Assembly (NCBI RefSeq): GCF_003477525.1
Contig: NZ_QUDO01000073.1
Coordinates: 1-16,272, forward strand
Source of the DNA: Ruminococcus sp. AF41-9
Lineage (GTDB): Bacteria; Bacillota; Clostridia; Lachnospirales; Lachnospiraceae
DNA length: 16,272 nucleotides
Direction: 5' to 3'
Position 1 is the stretch's first letter, and each line of letters begins with the position of its first letter. Positions 7,697-14,446 of this stretch are shown here, one piece after another. The notes under the pieces were generated by a model. The model had not been told where the DNA came from, did not search any database, and saw only the letters and a program-made list of their open reading frames with translations. The position numbers and the translations under genes are program-made.

Positions 7697-7855
7697 CCAC
7701 CTGTGTTACTGTTCACTCCGTTCACAGTAACGTAGCCAAAATTCATTCCAGATTGCCTGCGGCAATGGAATTTTGGCTCGTATGTCTCGGGATTTTGGCA
7801 TATTCATGCCAAAACACCTCGCGGGATAGTGGTGTGTGAACAGTAACCCACCTGT
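7697..7855. mobile_element. 143-bp inverted-repeat (MITE-like) insertion with 8-bp target duplication
   Basis: Perfect 12-bp terminal inverted repeats, GTTACTGTTCAC at 7705-7716 and GTGAACAGTAAC at 7836-7847, bound a 143-bp segment. It is flanked by direct repeats CCACCTGT at 7697-7704 and 7848-7855. Internal palindromes add structure: a CCAAAATTC/GAATTTTGG pair around 7735-7775 and TTTTGGCAT/ATGCCAAAA around 7793-7815. It encodes no transposase. It is inserted near the 3' end of the rlmD remnant and replaces that frame's original stop; removing it restores the ending STGGR-stop. Translated on the minus strand it gives a tail ending LRYCERSEQ, which I recall seeing at the C-termini of clostridial hypothetical proteins. 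That fits a widespread repeat. Confidence 0.8.
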
Positions 7856-8211
7856 AGAGGAAGGAGAATTCTTGCTATATATTATGTTAAAATGCTTCAA
7901 TGCCTCCACAATTGCACTCTCTTTATCTTCTGGACACTGCGGTTGCCTGCTATCTTCATTTTTAGGTAAATTATAATTCTTTCCAACCTCAATTCCGCAT
8001 TTTCTCTTTACCTGTGAGATATACAGATTGGAAACCTTCATGCCGGCATTATGTTCAGCCACATACTTCTTTATCTCATCATATGTAGCCTTAGTCTCTG
8101 CAGATGTTATATCCATATCATCAAGTTCAATCGTGACATTAATGTAATCATCCGGCTTTGTTTCAGTTGGGACAAAAGAACAACCGTCTCAACATGGAAT
8201 ACAGTGCAGTT
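7706..8211 (-). pseudogene. rlmD: 3' remnant of 23S rRNA uracil methyltransferase (RlmD/RumA type)
   Basis: The minus strand carries the last part of a clostridial RlmD-like gene. TVFHVETVVLLSQ is readable at about 8165-8205. After a frameshift near 8160-8175 the C-terminal extension KPDDYINVTIELDDMDIT is followed by ATYDEIKKYV and KVSNLYISQVKRKCG. The HVETVV motif lies in the conserved catalytic C-terminal region of the family. The upstream 400 or so residues are absent; an in-frame stop at 8212-8214 marks where homology ends. Near the other end the MITE-like element has been inserted and the frame now stops at 7706. The longest single open frame is 7706-8116. The piece cannot methylate RNA. 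It most likely marks one end of an integrative element that inserted in rlmD. Confidence 0.75.
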
Positions 8212-8279
8212 CTAATCTGTATCGCGGCGAAGTAAAACGAAACGAGGTGTATTGTAGAATATTCTTGAGGTGAACCGAG

Positions 8280-8630
8280 ATGTTAGATCATTCGCAGCGT
8301 TTAGCTGACGCCGTAAAGAACGCCCGGTTGGAACTCGGCCTCACACAGGAAGAAGTAGCCGACAAGTGCGACACTGATGTGCGCACCATCATCAATATGG
8401 AAATGGGCCGTGGAAATCCAAAGTTCAAGACTTTATTCAAAGTTGTTCGTGCGCTTAAAATAGACGCAAGAGAGCTTTTTGACGATGGTCCGCAGAGCGA
8501 CAGTCCTTCTGTTCGCCGCGTGTACCTGCTCATCAATGAATGTAGCGAGGAAGAAGCGGCTATCTTGTTTCCCGTGATCGAGGCTGTTTTGAACGCTTTG
8601 CGTACCAACAAGGGAAGCAAAATTGAATAG
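8280..8630 (+). CDS. XRE-family helix-turn-helix regulator
   Basis: This 116-residue cytoplasmic DNA-binding protein is on the plus strand, opposite to nearly everything else. An HTH_XRE domain occupies about residues 10-65 (LGLTQEEVADKCDTDVRTI with the recognition helix following, then the NPKFKTLFKVVRAL segment). The C-terminal half, from about 75, is helical and acidic (SEEEAAILFPVIEAVLNAL) and probably dimerises. GAGGTGA stands 7-8 nt before the ATG. It converges on the KTR gene. Short XRE proteins beside a KTR protein are common in Tn916/Tn1549-like conjugative elements of Firmicutes. It may control element genes or the neighbouring cargo; no target site is evident. Confidence 0.9.
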   Translation: MLDHSQRLADAVKNARLELGLTQEEVADKCDTDVRTIINMEMGRGNPKFKTLFKVVRALKIDARELFDDGPQSDSPSVRRVYLLINECSEEEAAILFPVIEAVLNALRTNKGSKIE

Positions 8631-8645
8631 TCCCACAAACGCAAA

Positions 8646-8685
8646 CAGAGCCTGCTACCGGTAAAATATCGGGTAGCAGGCTCTG
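8646..8685. terminator. Bidirectional hairpin between convergent genes
   Basis: CAGAGCCTGCTACC (8646-8659) pairs perfectly with 8672-8685 to give a 14-bp GC-rich stem and a 12-nt loop. It sits midway between the convergent XRE (ends 8630) and KTR (ends 8690) stops. T-runs are weak on both sides, so efficiency is uncertain. Confidence 0.65.
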
Positions 8686-8689
8686 CGCT

Positions 8690-8872
8690 TTAAGCGTCCG
8701 GCTCTTTGCTGGGGACCATTTTCAGTTTTACCACGTCGATCAAAATCTCCCGCTTGCACTTTGGACAATAGAGCGGGAACTTGACCAGAACGGTATCTTC
8801 ATACACCTTTGTTCTTGTTTTACCGCCACAGATCGGGCAGTGTACCCATCGTGACTTCATTTTAGAATCCAT
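8690..8872 (-). CDS. Cysteine-rich KTR domain zinc-ribbon protein
   Basis: This 60-residue small soluble protein has two CxxC knuckles, CPICGGKTRTKVYEDT and YCPKCKREI, forming a zinc ribbon. The GGKTRTK segment is the KTR signature of a family frequently encoded on Tn916-like conjugative elements. The ATG at 8872 follows GAGGTG at about 7 nt. It is the last gene of the minus-strand metal block, about 90 bp after the ArsR gene, and converges with the XRE gene. Function is unknown; zinc binding and a nucleic-acid or regulatory role are inferences. Confidence 0.88.
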   Translation of the reverse strand: MDSKMKSRWVHCPICGGKTRTKVYEDTVLVKFPLYCPKCKREILIDVVKLKMVPSKEPDA

Positions 8873-8964
8873 GATTCACACCTCTTTTCTTGCATCACAG
8901 CTCTGCATTGAATGTCAGGCTTTTATAGAGGCGTTTCATAATTTCTTAGTAACGCAGATAGGGT

Positions 8965-9282
8965 TTAGTATTTTACAAGTTCTGTGATATGTTCATATCC
9001 CTGAGAAATAATTGAGCGAACATGTTCATCTTTTAGAACATAGTAAATAGCCTTTCCACTCCTGCGCCAGCGAACCAATCCGTTCATGCGTAAAATTTGG
9101 ATATGGTGAGAAACAGCAGACTCTGACATATTGAGCCTGGCAGCTACTTCAGTGACACACGCCTCTGAGGAACCGATCTGAAACAGAACCTTCATACGGG
9201 AAGGGTCCCCCAGAACCTTAAACAACTGTGTCAGGTTTTCCAGTTCCCGCCCTTGCGGTTCGCGGGGCCAATAATAATGCAT
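8965..9282 (-). CDS. ArsR/SmtB-family metal-responsive repressor
   Basis: This 105-residue winged-helix repressor releases DNA on binding metal. The HTH lies at about 40-65 (VTEVAARLNMSESAVSHHIQIL), followed by a beta-wing (WRRSGKAIYYVL). The C-terminal helix carries Asp85, His87, His98 and Glu101. Their spacing (D-x-H, then H eleven residues later, then E three later) equals the alpha-5 zinc site of SmtB. There is a single Cys42 in EACVTEV and no CxC, so the CadC-type alpha-3N cadmium/lead site is incomplete. Zinc (or cobalt) sensing is therefore more likely. AGGAGG precedes the ATG. It lies about 40 bp downstream of the P-type ATPase, probably in its transcript, and would regulate that operon and possibly feoAB through the dyads in both promoters. 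Confidence 0.92.
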   Translation of the reverse strand: MHYYWPREPQGRELENLTQLFKVLGDPSRMKVLFQIGSSEACVTEVAARLNMSESAVSHHIQILRMNGLVRWRRSGKAIYYVLKDEHVRSIISQGYEHITELVKY

Positions 9283-9320
9283 TAGGAACCCTCCTTTCTG
9301 TTTTCGTCTCTCACGAAACC

Positions 9321-11321
9321 TTAAAGATTTTTCACAAACAGTGCCCGGATAGCATTGAGGACGGCGATGATCATTACGCCCACATCAGCGAACACGGCCA
9401 GCCACATATTGGCGAAACCCAGCGCAATCAGTACGAGGCAGGCCAGTTTTACGCCGATGGCCACCACGATGTTCTGATAGACGATGCCAAGGCACTTGCG
9501 GGAGATTTTGATTGCTTTGGAAATTTGCATTGGGTCGTCATCCATCAGTACTACATCCGCAGCTTCAATGGCAGCGTCAGAACCCATAGCGCCCATAGCA
9601 ATGCCGATGTCTGCCCGGCGAAGCACCGGGGCATCGTTGATGCCATCTCCCACAAAAGCCAGTTTTTCTTTCTCCGGCTTGTTCTGGATCAACTGCTCCA
9701 CTTTCTACACCTTGTCGGCAGGAAACAGTTCACTGTAAACCTCATCCAGCCCCAGTGCGGAGGCTACACTGTCAGCCACCTTCTTGGCGTCACCCGTAAG
9801 CATCACGGTCTTGCGGACACCCGCAGATTTCAACGCCTGGATAGCCCCCTTGGAGTGGGGTTTTACAATGTCGGAAATTACAATGTGCCCGGCATATTTG
9901 CCGTCAATCGCCATGTGAATGATCGTCCCCACACTATGGCACGGGATAGCCTGGACATCCAAACGACTCATGAGCTTGTCGTTTCCAGCCGCGACCTGAT
10001 GATCGTCCACTGTGGCGATCACGCCGTTGCCGCTGAGCTCCTGAATATTGGTTACACGGCTGCGGTCGATTTCCATACCGTAGGCTTTCTGTAAGCTCTT
10101 GCTGATGGGATGGCTGGAAGCGCTCTCTGCCAGAGCGGCGTATTCCACCAGCTTGTGCTCATCCATCTCATTGTGATGGATCGCATTCACCTCAAATACG
10201 CCCTGAGTCAGTGTGCCGGTCTTGTCAAAGACCACGATCTTAGCCTGCGACAGGGTCTCCAGATAGTTGGACCCCTTCACCAGAACGCCCGCCTTACTGG
10301 CTCCGCCAATTCCTGCAAAGAAGGACAGAGGAATGGAGATGACCAGAGCACAAGGACAGCTGGCAACAAGGAAGGTCAGTGCCCGGTATACCCAGGTCTC
10401 CCAGCCTGCATCCAGCCCCATGGCAAACATCCGTACCAGCGGCGGCAATACAGCCAGCGCCAGCGCGGCATAGCACACCGCAGGAGTGTAGATCTTGGCA
10501 AAGCGGGAAATGAAGTCCTCCGACTTGGACTTCCGGGAGGAGGCGTTCTCCACCAGATCCAGAATCTTGGAGACAGTGGACTCGCCAAATTCCTTGGTGG
10601 TCTGGATATGGAGCAAGCCTGTCATGTTGATACAGCCGGAGATGATCTCATCCCCGGTTTTGACCTCGCGAGGCAAGCTCTCGCCTGTGAGCGCGGCGGT
10701 GTTCAACGTCGATTCACCTTGAACCACCATACCGTCAATAGGAACTTTTTCGCCAGGCTGTACCACAATAATGGTGCCGATCCCCACTTCGTCCGGGTCC
10801 ACCTGTTCCAGTTTGCCATCCCGTTCGATATTGGCATAATCAGGACGGATGTCCATCAGATCACTGATATTCCGGCGGCTCTTGCCCACAGCATAAGACT
10901 GGAACCATTCGCCCACCTGGTAGAACAGCATAACCGCGATGGCCTCCAGATAGTCGCCGTTTTCATATATGGCCAGGGCAAGCGCACCCAGCGTAGCCAC
11001 CGTCATCAGAAAGTGCTCATCGAAAACCTGACCGTTGCGGATACCTTTTCCGGCTTTTTCCAGAATGTCGTAGCCAATGACCAGATAATCCAGCATGAAC
11101 ACAGCCAGACGTATCCAGCGGCCTGCCGCGCCAAACACTTCAAATGCGCCTGCGCCCAGGACCTGCAAAATCAACAGTAGAACCGTAGCAGTCAGAATCC
11201 GCCACAACATCACTTTTTGTTTTTTGGTCATACCGGCGGAGGGCCGCGTGCCGATGATCTGAAGGATCACGGCCAGCAGAGCCACCACGACCAGCAGACC
11301 GTTGATGATATACTCCTGCAT
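9321..11321 (-). pseudogene. Zn/Cd/Pb P1B-type ATPase, interrupted by an in-frame TAG
   Basis: This is a heavy-metal efflux ATPase of the ZntA/CadA class. The open part from the ATG at 11321 encodes 538 residues. It has N-terminal helices (about 5-24, 40-60, 70-85, 105-135), the actuator TGES (212-215), CPC in the membrane metal site (322-324), the phosphorylated Asp in DKTGT (366-370) and SSHP (402-405). A TAG at 9705-9707 then stops translation after PADKV. The same frame continues without a shift: [13 protein letters not shown], the hinge motif GDGINDAP and the last two membrane helices, to 9321. Family members normally have Glu (GAG) at the TAG position, so one G-to-T change explains it. 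The truncated protein would lack the hinge and final helices and should be inactive unless the stop is read through or is a sequencing error. There is no N-terminal HMA domain; a separate HMA protein is encoded just upstream. Confidence 0.88.
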
Positions 11322-11376
11322 TTCGTTTTACTCCTTTCACGATTGCTTATTCGTTTATTTGTCTAAGAGAAAGAAC

Positions 11377-11403
11377 GCCCTGCAAGCTGCCGCTCAACAG
11401 GGC
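11377..11403 (-). other. Small hairpin between the HMA gene and the ATPase gene
   Basis: GCCCTG (11377-11382) pairs with CAGGGC (11398-11403) around a 15-nt loop that contains a further 3-bp pairing. On the minus strand it is followed by GTTCTTTCTC, a weak T-rich tract, between the HMA stop (11420) and the ATPase start (11321). It may attenuate transcription, giving more HMA protein than ATPase, or be an mRNA processing site. Evidence is weak. Confidence 0.35.
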
Positions 11404-11419
11404 ATTTCGTTTCGCTGGC

Positions 11420-11638
11420 TTACAGGAAGATCTCGCAATCGGGTTCCACCTTCTTGCAGACTTTGCGAACCTCCTGCATAACAGCCTTGGGGTCCTGACC
11501 TTCCTCGAACTCCACGTTCATCTTGAGGGTCATAAAATTCACCGTAGCGCTCTGTACGCCGCTAGTCTTGCGGGCTGCATCCTCCATCAGGTTGGCGCAG
11601 TTAGCGCAATCCACATCAATTTTGTAAGTCTTTTTCAT
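11420..11638 (-). CDS. Stand-alone HMA heavy-metal-binding protein
   Basis: This 72-residue soluble heavy-metal-associated domain has the ferredoxin-like pattern beta-alpha-beta-beta-alpha-beta. The metal motif DCANCANLMED (CxxC) lies at about residues 9-13 of MKKTYKIDVDC. The DCxxC form, with Asp before the first Cys, is typical of Zn/Cd/Pb ATPase N-terminal domains rather than copper chaperones (GMTCxxC). I chose the ATG at 11638 because GGAGAGGAG stands about 8 nt before it; a longer frame to 11680 would swallow the ribosome site. It is the first gene of the ATPase/ArsR transcript and has a good promoter at 11707-11735. It probably delivers metal to, or acts as the detached N-terminal domain of, the ATPase. 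Confidence 0.9.
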   Translation of the reverse strand: MKKTYKIDVDCANCANLMEDAARKTSGVQSATVNFMTLKMNVEFEEGQDPKAVMQEVRKVCKKVEPDCEIFL

Positions 11639-11680
11639 TTTGAAAATCTCCTCTCCGAGTAGTAATTTTGTGTCAAACAA

Positions 11681-11735
11681 TTAAATCATTATTTAACTGT
11701 ATCTTCATCATACGCAGGAAAACCGTCCTCGTCAA
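11681..11735 (-). promoter_or_regulatory. Promoter and putative ArsR operator for the efflux operon
   Basis: On the minus strand TTGACG (11730-11735) and TATGAT (11707-11712) are spaced by 17 bp. Ten bases downstream of the -10 is the perfect 6-4-6 palindrome TTAAAT-AATG-ATTTAA (11681-11696). It resembles CadC/CzrA-type operators (TCAAATA..TATTTGA) and would lie over the transcription start. A comparable dyad stands at the same place in the feoA promoter. Confidence 0.65.
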
Positions 11736-11798
11736 CGCTTTGAACCTATATCCTTCCATTTGGGAAAAGGGTTCTTCTACTTGGGCAAAAAACAGCTT

Positions 11799-11933
11799 TT
11801 ATCGGCACATTCCAGTCCCCTGATAAGGGCAACCCGCGCACTTCCCGCGATTTTCTTTTCGGCGTTTTACCATGCGTCTCAAAGACCAGATACAATATAC
11901 CGCCAATACAATGAGTAAAATTAAAGATGCCAT
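11799..11933 (-). CDS. FeoB-associated Cys-rich small membrane protein
   Basis: This 44-residue protein has one N-terminal membrane helix (LILLIVLAVYCIW), a basic stretch (RRMVKRRKENR) and a C-terminal Cys motif CAGCPYQGTGMC. That matches the small FeoB-associated family which follows feoB in many Firmicutes. The ATG at 11933 has GGAGGAGG 7 nt upstream. It is about 40 bp after the feoB stop. Its role is unclear; a FeoC-like or iron-binding accessory role in ferrous iron import is the usual proposal. A longer frame in the same phase overlaps feoB and is not real. Confidence 0.85.
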   Translation of the reverse strand: MASLILLIVLAVYCIWSLRRMVKRRKENRGKCAGCPYQGTGMCR

Positions 11934-11974
11934 ATAAACCTCCTCCATTTGGACTCTTTGCAAAAATAGCTTGC

Positions 11975-14023
11975 TTAAAGCACTACAAAAAATCCAATCT
12001 GGTACACTACAAAAGTGACAATCCACGCCACCAACAACTGGAAAATGGCGGTAAAACCCATCCATGCCCAACTTCCCGATTCCTTGCGGATAGTAGCCAG
12101 AGCCGCCGCACAGGGAATATAGAGCAGGCAGAACACCATCAGGCAGAAGGCATTGAGAGGCCCGAAGCCGATACCGTTCAATGCAGATGCAAAAGCACTC
12201 ATCCCCTCTGGCGAGCTGGCGTTGACAATGCCGAACAACACAGCACAGCTGGACACCACCACTTCCTTGGCGGAGACACCGGCAATCAGAGCCACGGCAA
12301 TCTGCCAGAAGCCTAAGCCAATGGGGGCAAAGAAGAGAACCAGGCACTTACCAATCATAGCCCCGAAACTCTGTGCCATGTCCGGGGAATAGCCATGGAG
12401 GCCAAAGTTCAGCAGGAGCCAAATCGCCAGCGTAGCAATAAAAATCGTAGTACCTGCCTTTTCAAGATAATCCTTGACCTTCTCCCACACATAGATGGCC
12501 ACCGTCCGGGAATCGGGCAGCTTATACTCCGGCAGTTCGATCATCAGGTAATTGACGCTCTTTTTCCGATCCAGCAGGTGGATGACGGCGGACACCACAA
12601 TGGCAACCACAATGCCAATCAGGTACATGGAGTAAGCCATCAGCATGGCGTTGTCTCCGAAAAACATCTCGGAGAACAAGATGTAGATGGTCAGCCGGGC
12701 GTTGCAGCTCATAAATGGCGTTACCAGCATGACCTTGAAGCGGTCCCGCTTGCTTTCCAGCGCACGGGAAGCCATGATGGCGGGAACCGTACAGCCAAAT
12801 CCCAGTAGCATGGGAATGAAGGCTTTGCCGGAAAGCCCCAGCTTGCTCATGATGCCCTCCATCACATAGGCCACACGGGCCATATAGCCGCTGTCCTCCA
12901 GTAGTGCCAGACACAAAAAAAGAATCAAAATATTGGGCAGAAATGTGACAATGGTGCCCACGCCGCCGATGATACCGTCCACCATCAGCGAGATGAGGAT
13001 TGTCCCGGCGTGAACTGCCGTCAGACCCCTTTGCGCCACGCCGGAAAGCCAGTCAATGCCCAGCTCAAAATACCCCTTGATCCAGTCGCCAATGGTAAAG
13101 GTCAAAAAGAAGGTAACGGCCATGATTCCCAGAAAGATGGGGATACTCCACACTTTGCTGGTGAGCAGTTTGTCCGCCCGCTCGGTGAGCAGATCCTGCC
13201 GTTCCTTGTGGAGCAGGACTTCACCGATGATTTCCCCGATGAAGTCATATTTCTGGTTGATGATGTCCGACTCATAGCTGCGGTCCAGCACCTGGGGAAG
13301 GTTCACCGGGTACTTCTCCGTAATCTCCTTATCCTCCTCCAGCAGCTTCAGCGCGTGCCAGCGGTAGTTCATCAGACCTGGATAACGACGCTTCAGCTCC
13401 GGCATGATCTGGTCGATTTTGTCCTCGATTTCATCGGAATAGACCATGGCATACTCTGAGTGGTGATCGTGCTGGTGTTTGGAACGGACCTTATGGTGGT
13501 GGATCAAACAGTCCGGGTCGGTGCAATCCTTGTGGTGGGCGGCGGCATGGAGCAGAATATCTAGCCCACGGCGCTGACGGGCGGAGACCGGGATTACCGG
13601 GATGCCCAGCATCTCCGGCAGACGGTGCAGATCGATCTCCATGCCCCGCTTTTCCACAATGTCCATCATGTTCAGAGCCAGCACCACTGGCTTGCCCAGC
13701 TCCAGCAGCTGCAAGGTCAGATAGAGACTTCGTTCCAGCGCGGAGGCATCCGCCACATTGATGATGACATCCACCTCATCGCTGAGGATAAACTGCCGGG
13801 AGACGGTTTCCTCCATGGTATAGGAGGTCAGGCTGTAAGTGCCGGGTAAGTCTACCAGATGGATGGTAAGGTCGTGGTCCTTCATGATGCCCTCCACCTT
13901 CTTCACGGTCACGCCCGGCCAGTTGGCCACTTTCAAGTTGGCCCCGGTATAGGCGTTGAACAGGGTGGTCTTGCCGCAGTTCGGGTTGCCGATAAATCCA
14001 ATGGTCATTTCATGCTCACTCAT
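11975..14023 (-). CDS. feoB: Ferrous iron transporter FeoB
   Basis: This 682-residue GTP-dependent ferrous iron importer lies in the cytoplasmic membrane. I chose the ATG at 14023 (MSEHEMTIGF) because it puts the G domain at the N-terminus and overlaps the feoA end by 8 nt; upstream codons would read through feoA. G1 is GNPNCGKT (12-19), G3 DLPG (58-61), G4 NMMD (118-121) and G5 SAR (147-149). Residues 163-188 form an unusual His/Cys-rich segment with nine His and two Cys. The helical domain follows, then the membrane part from about residue 285 with two Gate regions, including LGFGCTVPAIMASRAL, MSCNARLTIY and SAKEVVVSSC. The length is normal for Firmicutes. It is co-transcribed with feoA and the FeoB-associated gene. 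Confidence 0.97.
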   Translation of the reverse strand: MSEHEMTIGFIGNPNCGKTTLFNAYTGANLKVANWPGVTVKKVEGIMKDHDLTIHLVDLPGTYSLTSYTMEETVSRQFILSDEVDVIINVADASALERSLYLTLQLLELGKPVVLALNMMDIVEKRGMEIDLHRLPEMLGIPVIPVSARQRRGLDILLHAAAHHKDCTDPDCLIHHHKVRSKHQHDHHSEYAMVYSDEIEDKIDQIMPELKRRYPGLMNYRWHALKLLEEDKEITEKYPVNLPQVLDRSYESDIINQKYDFIGEIIGEVLLHKERQDLLTERADKLLTSKVWSIPIFLGIMAVTFFLTFTIGDWIKGYFELGIDWLSGVAQRGLTAVHAGTILISLMVDGIIGGVGTIVTFLPNILILFLCLALLEDSGYMARVAYVMEGIMSKLGLSGKAFIPMLLGFGCTVPAIMASRALESKRDRFKVMLVTPFMSCNARLTIYILFSEMFFGDNAMLMAYSMYLIGIVVAIVVSAVIHLLDRKKSVNYLMIELPEYKLPDSRTVAIYVWEKVKDYLEKAGTTIFIATLAIWLLLNFGLHGYSPDMAQSFGAMIGKCLVLFFAPIGLGFWQIAVALIAGVSAKEVVVSSCAVLFGIVNASSPEGMSAFASALNGIGFGPLNAFCLMVFCLLYIPCAAALATIRKESGSWAWMGFTAIFQLLVAWIVTFVVYQIGFFVVL

Positions 14024-14249
14024 GCACTTCACCTTCTTCCACCGTAATATTTTGGGTAATGTTATACCCCAGGGCAAACCGGGTGCCCCGCAGTTTAATA
14101 ATCAAAATTCCCTTTCCTTTTCGGTTCAGCACAGAGATGGCGGTCTGACGGGTCATGCCCAAAGCCTCCAAACGCCGCTCAAGCTGAAAGGGAAGATGAA
14201 TGGACTTTACGGTATAAGCCCGTCCAATCTTCGCATCCTTCAAAAGCAT
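14016..14249 (-). CDS. feoA: FeoA, SH3-like FeoB partner
   Basis: This 77-residue cytoplasmic SH3-fold protein assists FeoB. It shows the family pattern of an N-terminal strand (AKIGRAYTVKSI), the helix ERRLEALGMT, a basic strand region and the terminal GTRFALGYNITQNI. I prefer the ATG at 14249 (MLLKDAKIG) with AGAGGTGA about 6 nt upstream; a GTG three codons earlier lies within that ribosome site. Its end overlaps the feoB start by 8 nt, so the two are translationally coupled. Confidence 0.93.
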   Translation of the reverse strand: MLLKDAKIGRAYTVKSIHLPFQLERRLEALGMTRQTAISVLNRKGKGILIIKLRGTRFALGYNITQNITVEEGEVHE

Positions 14250-14273
14250 CTTTCTCACCTCTCAATATCAATA

Positions 14274-14328
14274 AACAATCATTTAATCGTTCTGTTTACA
14301 TTGTAGAGCGGGGAAAATCGAAAAGCAA
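14274..14328 (-). promoter_or_regulatory. feoAB promoter with downstream AT-rich dyad
   Basis: On the minus strand TTGCTT (14323-14328) and TACAAT (14300-14305) have a 17-bp spacer. Eight bases downstream of the -10 lies an 18-bp imperfect palindrome at 14274-14291 (pattern AACnATnAnnTnATnGTT), over the likely start site. Placement and AT-rich makeup match the dyad of the HMA/ATPase promoter. The regulator could be the ArsR protein or an unlinked iron regulator. Confidence 0.55.
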
Positions 14329-14389
14329 TGGACGGAGTACAAGCCCTTCCAAGAGGGACAAGAAAACTTCTGAATGGGTAAACAGTGCT

Positions 14390-14432
14390 AAAAAAGGTTC
14401 TGACATTGAAGCACAGCTCCATGTCAGAACCC
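14390..14432 (-). terminator. Intrinsic terminator after the radical SAM pair
   Basis: GGTTCTGACAT and ATGTCAGAACC form an 11-bp stem (14396-14406 with 14421-14431) around a 14-nt loop. Six T's follow on the minus strand (14390-14395). It lies about 15 bp after the stop of the second radical SAM gene and insulates it from feoA. Confidence 0.85.
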
Positions 14433-14446
14433 ATTTATTTCACAAA

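Noticed and set aside
8288..8644. 118-residue minus-strand frame over the XRE gene
   Set aside because: Antisense to a clear helix-turn-helix protein with a good ribosome site; no domain of its own.
9705..9707. TAG as pyrrolysine or programmed readthrough
   Set aside because: No pyrrolysine context or known recoding in this family; a Glu codon is expected here, so a point change or an error is simpler.
9228..10094. 288-residue plus-strand open frame opposite the P-type ATPase
   Set aside because: It is antisense to a protein with unmistakable P1B motifs, has no ribosome site and no recognisable domain. It reflects codon bias in GC-rich DNA.
10110..11180. 356-residue plus-strand open frame
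   Set aside because: Antisense to the ATPase N-terminal half, His/Gln-rich with no domain; a shadow frame.
11934..12347. N-terminal part of a long minus-strand frame ending at 11799
   Set aside because: It overlaps the feoB C-terminus in another phase. Only the last 44 codons, with their own ribosome site, are a real gene.
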